Assembly: GCA_022823865.1 (NCBI GenBank)
Contig: JAJEHF010000151.1
Span: 1-36,679 of the forward strand
Direction of reading: 5' to 3'
Source: Bryobacterales bacterium
GTDB taxonomy: Bacteria > Acidobacteriota > Terriglobia > Bryobacterales > UBA6623
DNA: 36,679 bases
Of the stretch, positions 34,738 to 36,679 are shown one piece after another. Both the position numbers and the translations under genes were made by a program. The stretch's first letter is position 1. Each line of letters begins with the position of its first letter. Under the pieces are notes generated by a model. The model was not told where the DNA came from and ran no database searches. It was given only the letters and a program-made list of their open reading frames with translations.

Positions 34738-34840
34738 TGTCCTCCTGATCGTATTCCTTTGCCATGGAGTCCAGCCATGGCTTTCTCCAACGGAACTCCA
34801 GCTCCTTATCGATGAAGTCGATCTGTTCCTCGGTGAACAT
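34661..34840 (-). CDS. Possible small acidic protein, antisense to a neighbour
   Basis: A 59-residue open frame, MFTEEQIDFIDKELEFRWRK onward, with balanced charged residues unlike the Arg/Pro/Ser-rich composition of frame shadows. AGG lies about eight bases before the ATG. It overlaps the end of the opposite-strand gene, so one of the two may not be real, or they are convergent with overlapping ends. Confidence 0.3.
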   Translation of the reverse strand: MFTEEQIDFIDKELEFRWRKPWLDSMAKEYDQEDISPNFSQEELHQILSERSDRIPSAV

Positions 34841-34856
34841 GCCCACAACCTAGCCC

Positions 34857-35183
34857 CTATCGGGTAACACGGCATGTACCCCCCGAGATCTTTGGGGTAA
34901 CTCGCCGGGCTTGGTCGGTTTGAGGTGCGTAACACTGGAAAGCCATTCGGCTGCTGGGTTGCCATCCGTCGCGTTTCCGATCACCCCGCTTGCCGTAAGG
35001 ACGGACCCGACCGAAGTCTCTGGGAAACGTGTGACCCGCGAGCTTCCCAAACCAACGCTGGAAGTCTGTTCCGAGCTTCTCTAGGAAGTCGATGTGAAAC
35101 CGTAATCCGAACCCGGCTCGCTGAATGTAGTCCGGCCTACTCCAGAAGCTCCAGTAACTGCATTGGGTTAGCGTTGTACACAA
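34857..35183 (-). pseudogene. Fragment of a possible defence-associated nuclease-like protein
   Basis: The frame contains FHIDFLEKLGTDFQRWFGKL, then RVRPYGKRGDRKRDGW and FQCYAPQTDQARRVTPKI. This order (F-x-x-FF/FG-L, R-V-P-Y-G, G-D-R/K-K-x-D-G-Y/W, F-Q-x-Y-A-P, KI) matches from memory the N-terminus of a large family of hypothetical proteins often found beside phage-defence genes, including ABC-three-component-like systems. Homologues continue far beyond this point, whereas here a stop follows 10 residues after KI. The natural start is also unclear: the codon before FHIDF is not a start, and the only upstream one is a TTG. I read it as a decayed remnant. Confidence 0.45.
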
Positions 35184-35284
35184 TCGCCGTGTATACCCTC
35201 CTCCACCCGACCGGCCGTTCCCGGGGGAGTCTACGGCCCACCAGACATCGGGCCATGGCGACTAGCTTAGAGTGATCGTTAGAG

Positions 35285-36100
35285 GTGGACCACAACACGG
35301 TGGAACTTCGCGGTCACACTCGCAGAACGCTGCGGCTCGTTCAACAACGAGCGCACTTGCTCAAGACAACACCACCAGATGCATGCTGCATGTTTGCGGC
35401 CGGAGGCTTGATGCGTTGCTGTGAATTGCTGCGCGGGATGCACGTTCTGGAGGATGCCCGGCTCGACGTACCGGCGGGGATACTTCACCGCCAGCACTGG
35501 GAGACTTAGTTGGTCTCCCTCTACGTCTTGCTTCGAGGCGAGGAGGCCCTATCTGAGATTGGCGACGACTATGCCGTCAACACCGACAACTTGAATAAGG
35601 GCTTGGATCTGAGGCTAGAGCACGTTCCTGACCGGGAGGATGGAGCTAGCAGGTTGAAAATTAACCAGCTCGCACAGAAGATCGGACCGTTGCTTGTCGA
35701 GGCTGGTGAGGCTGGGGATACCGACATGGCTGTGAAAGGGTATAACGCAACGTATCGAGTTCAATCACAGTACGCCGTGCATGCGGGGCTGTCGACGATG
35801 GCGCGGTTCATACGGTTGGGAGAATGGTCGTCGTCGGTCGAACCCAACCCCCCTGCTCCGTTTTATGGCAACAGCCAGTTTGCAGCGCTCTACACGCTGC
35901 ACCTTGCTAAGTACGTCTTCAAACGCTTCGAAATCCCAACTGACGCAGTCGAAGCAGCTTGGGATGATCTCCATCAATTCGTGCAGTCTCATGGGCATGA
36001 CCCGCCCAATGGCCGCCGCTGGTCCCGATTCATCCAGCGATTGCGGTCATTGTGGAGCCTCGCCCGCCGCCGTCTCGGCTTTCCGTGCTTCATTCTCTAG
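35285..36100 (+). pseudogene. DUF5677-like protein interrupted by one amber codon
   Basis: The reading frame from GTG 35285 to 36100 is open except for a TAG at 35507-35509. Sequence on both sides reads as one helical protein: MRCCELLRGMHVLEDARLD before and LVSLYVLLRGEEALSEIGDD after. The break lies in HWET-stop-LVSLY, where TGG (Trp) would become TAG by one substitution. The pattern of paired helices with Arg/Glu recalls DUF5677-type or abortive-infection-like proteins, a weak family call. Intact it would be about 271 residues. Re-initiation at TTG 35510 is possible but has no ribosome-binding site. Confidence 0.5.
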
Positions 36101-36170
36101 ACTCCAACCCGGCCAGCCGCCGCGCCACTACGGCCTGCCGGCCAGCCCTGAGTACTCCCACGCCTCGGCT

Positions 36171-36540
36171 TCAGCGGCATTGTAGCGCCCGGCCGGCTCG
36201 CGGTGCCTTCTCATCAAGCTCGACGGCACATGCCTGCCAGTGGAGCGCGTGAGCACGCCGGACAGTGGGCAGGCGCTCGGCGCGGGTGTTCTCGGCCTCC
36301 CGCTTGGTTTCAGCCATGAACTCGCGCACTTCTGCACGTAGTCCGGCAACGGTTCCTTCGCATCGTCGCCAGTATTGGCGTCGGGGCCGGAATGATGCGA
36401 CGCGGCCGAAGCGGTCAACGGCTGGCCGCCATTTTGAAACGGGCAGCGCCAACATGCACGCCGAGCGTGAGCGCGTCGTAGTGGTTGAAGAAGGTCTCGA
36501 AGCGGAAGCGATGCCGCACGCCGTTATCGTCTGCAAGCAC
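36171..36540 (-). pseudogene. Possible frameshifted remnant at the window edge
   Basis: From GTG 36540 a short frame reads VLADDNGVRHRFRFETFFNH and continues protein-like to a stop at 36415. A second frame continues about there with FRPRRQYWRRCEGTVAGLR and AEVREFMAETKREAENTRAE, helical and coiled-coil-like, to 36171. The two may be one gene broken by a frameshift. I recognise no family. Confidence 0.25.
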
Positions 36541-36653
36541 TAGCGAGGCTTTGCCTCAGACCGACGAGACTCGGTTCGAAGCTGCTTAGCCATACCCGGG
36601 GTGGAGTGCGGGCTCCGGGCGCTGCTCCGCTCTGCGGCCGGGGCCGCCGTGTG

Positions 36654-36667
36654 GTCGCCTAGGCGAC
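36654..36667. repeat. Perfect 14-bp palindrome
   Basis: GTCGCCTAGGCGAC is identical to its reverse complement and lies near the end of the window in GC-rich non-coding sequence. It could be an operator or a hairpin. Confidence 0.4.
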
Positions 36668-36679
36668 AGTGCCCGTATC

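Noticed and set aside
36565..36585. CGGTTCGAAGC resembles a tRNA T-loop.
   Set aside because: No acceptor, D or anticodon stems can be built around it.

Overview
The window looks like a piece of a high-GC chromosome from a Gram-negative heterotroph, most probably an Acidobacteriota-like bacterium. This is an inference from gene content: a bactofilin operon, a TPR protein with a TonB C-terminal domain, an IorAB-type molybdenum hydroxylase, a fused MFS/spermidine-synthase protein, sulfatase and GH5 lipoproteins, and a type IV pilin-like protein. No rRNA, tRNA or CRISPR array was found, so taxonomy rests on protein content only.

Layout. 1-3834: a probable promoter and two tandem secreted GH5-like glycoside hydrolase lipoproteins. 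3835-4655: about 0.8 kb with no convincing gene. 4656-6481 (minus): an M20 peptidase and an amidohydrolase. 6628-8983 (plus): bactofilin, a methyltransferase-like protein and a periplasmic TPR protein. 9036-11922 (minus): a secreted sulfatase gene split by an IS110/IS1111-type insertion sequence (about 10119-11556). 12149-14747 (plus): IorA/IorB-like 2Fe-2S and molybdopterin subunits. 14820-24259: mostly central metabolism (trpD, sucC, sucD, ndk, an acyl-CoA carboxylase carboxyltransferase subunit, glyA) with a GT21-like glycosyltransferase and a membrane spermidine synthase-like protein. 24455-26167: a large secreted beta-helix-like protein with a 5'-leader hairpin and a terminator. 26565-30578 (minus): TPR/TonB protein, nucleotide-sugar epimerase, nucleotide-sugar dehydrogenase and pilin-like protein. 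30772-32712: cstA and a small Cys-containing protein. 32787-36679: an accessory, partly decayed region with an HhH-GPD-like glycosylase, a 129-bp inverted-repeat element, a two-gene orphan cassette, a fragment of a possible defence nuclease, a gene broken by one amber codon, and a frameshifted remnant at the window edge.

The most informative signal is in the insertion sequence. Removing it restores the sulfatase frame exactly. The element's 3' non-coding region carries two hairpin loops matching the two flanks of its own insertion site: AGTTAT equals the left flank and AGAGACAAT is complementary to the right flank, overlapping at a shared AT core. This is the arrangement expected of a bridge RNA / seekRNA that guided this insertion, readable from the sequence alone.

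A second recurring theme is compact convergent gene ends. The stop codons of two convergent pairs (21281/21299 and 32445/32455) lie inside opposite arms of one inverted repeat, which probably acts as a bidirectional terminator.
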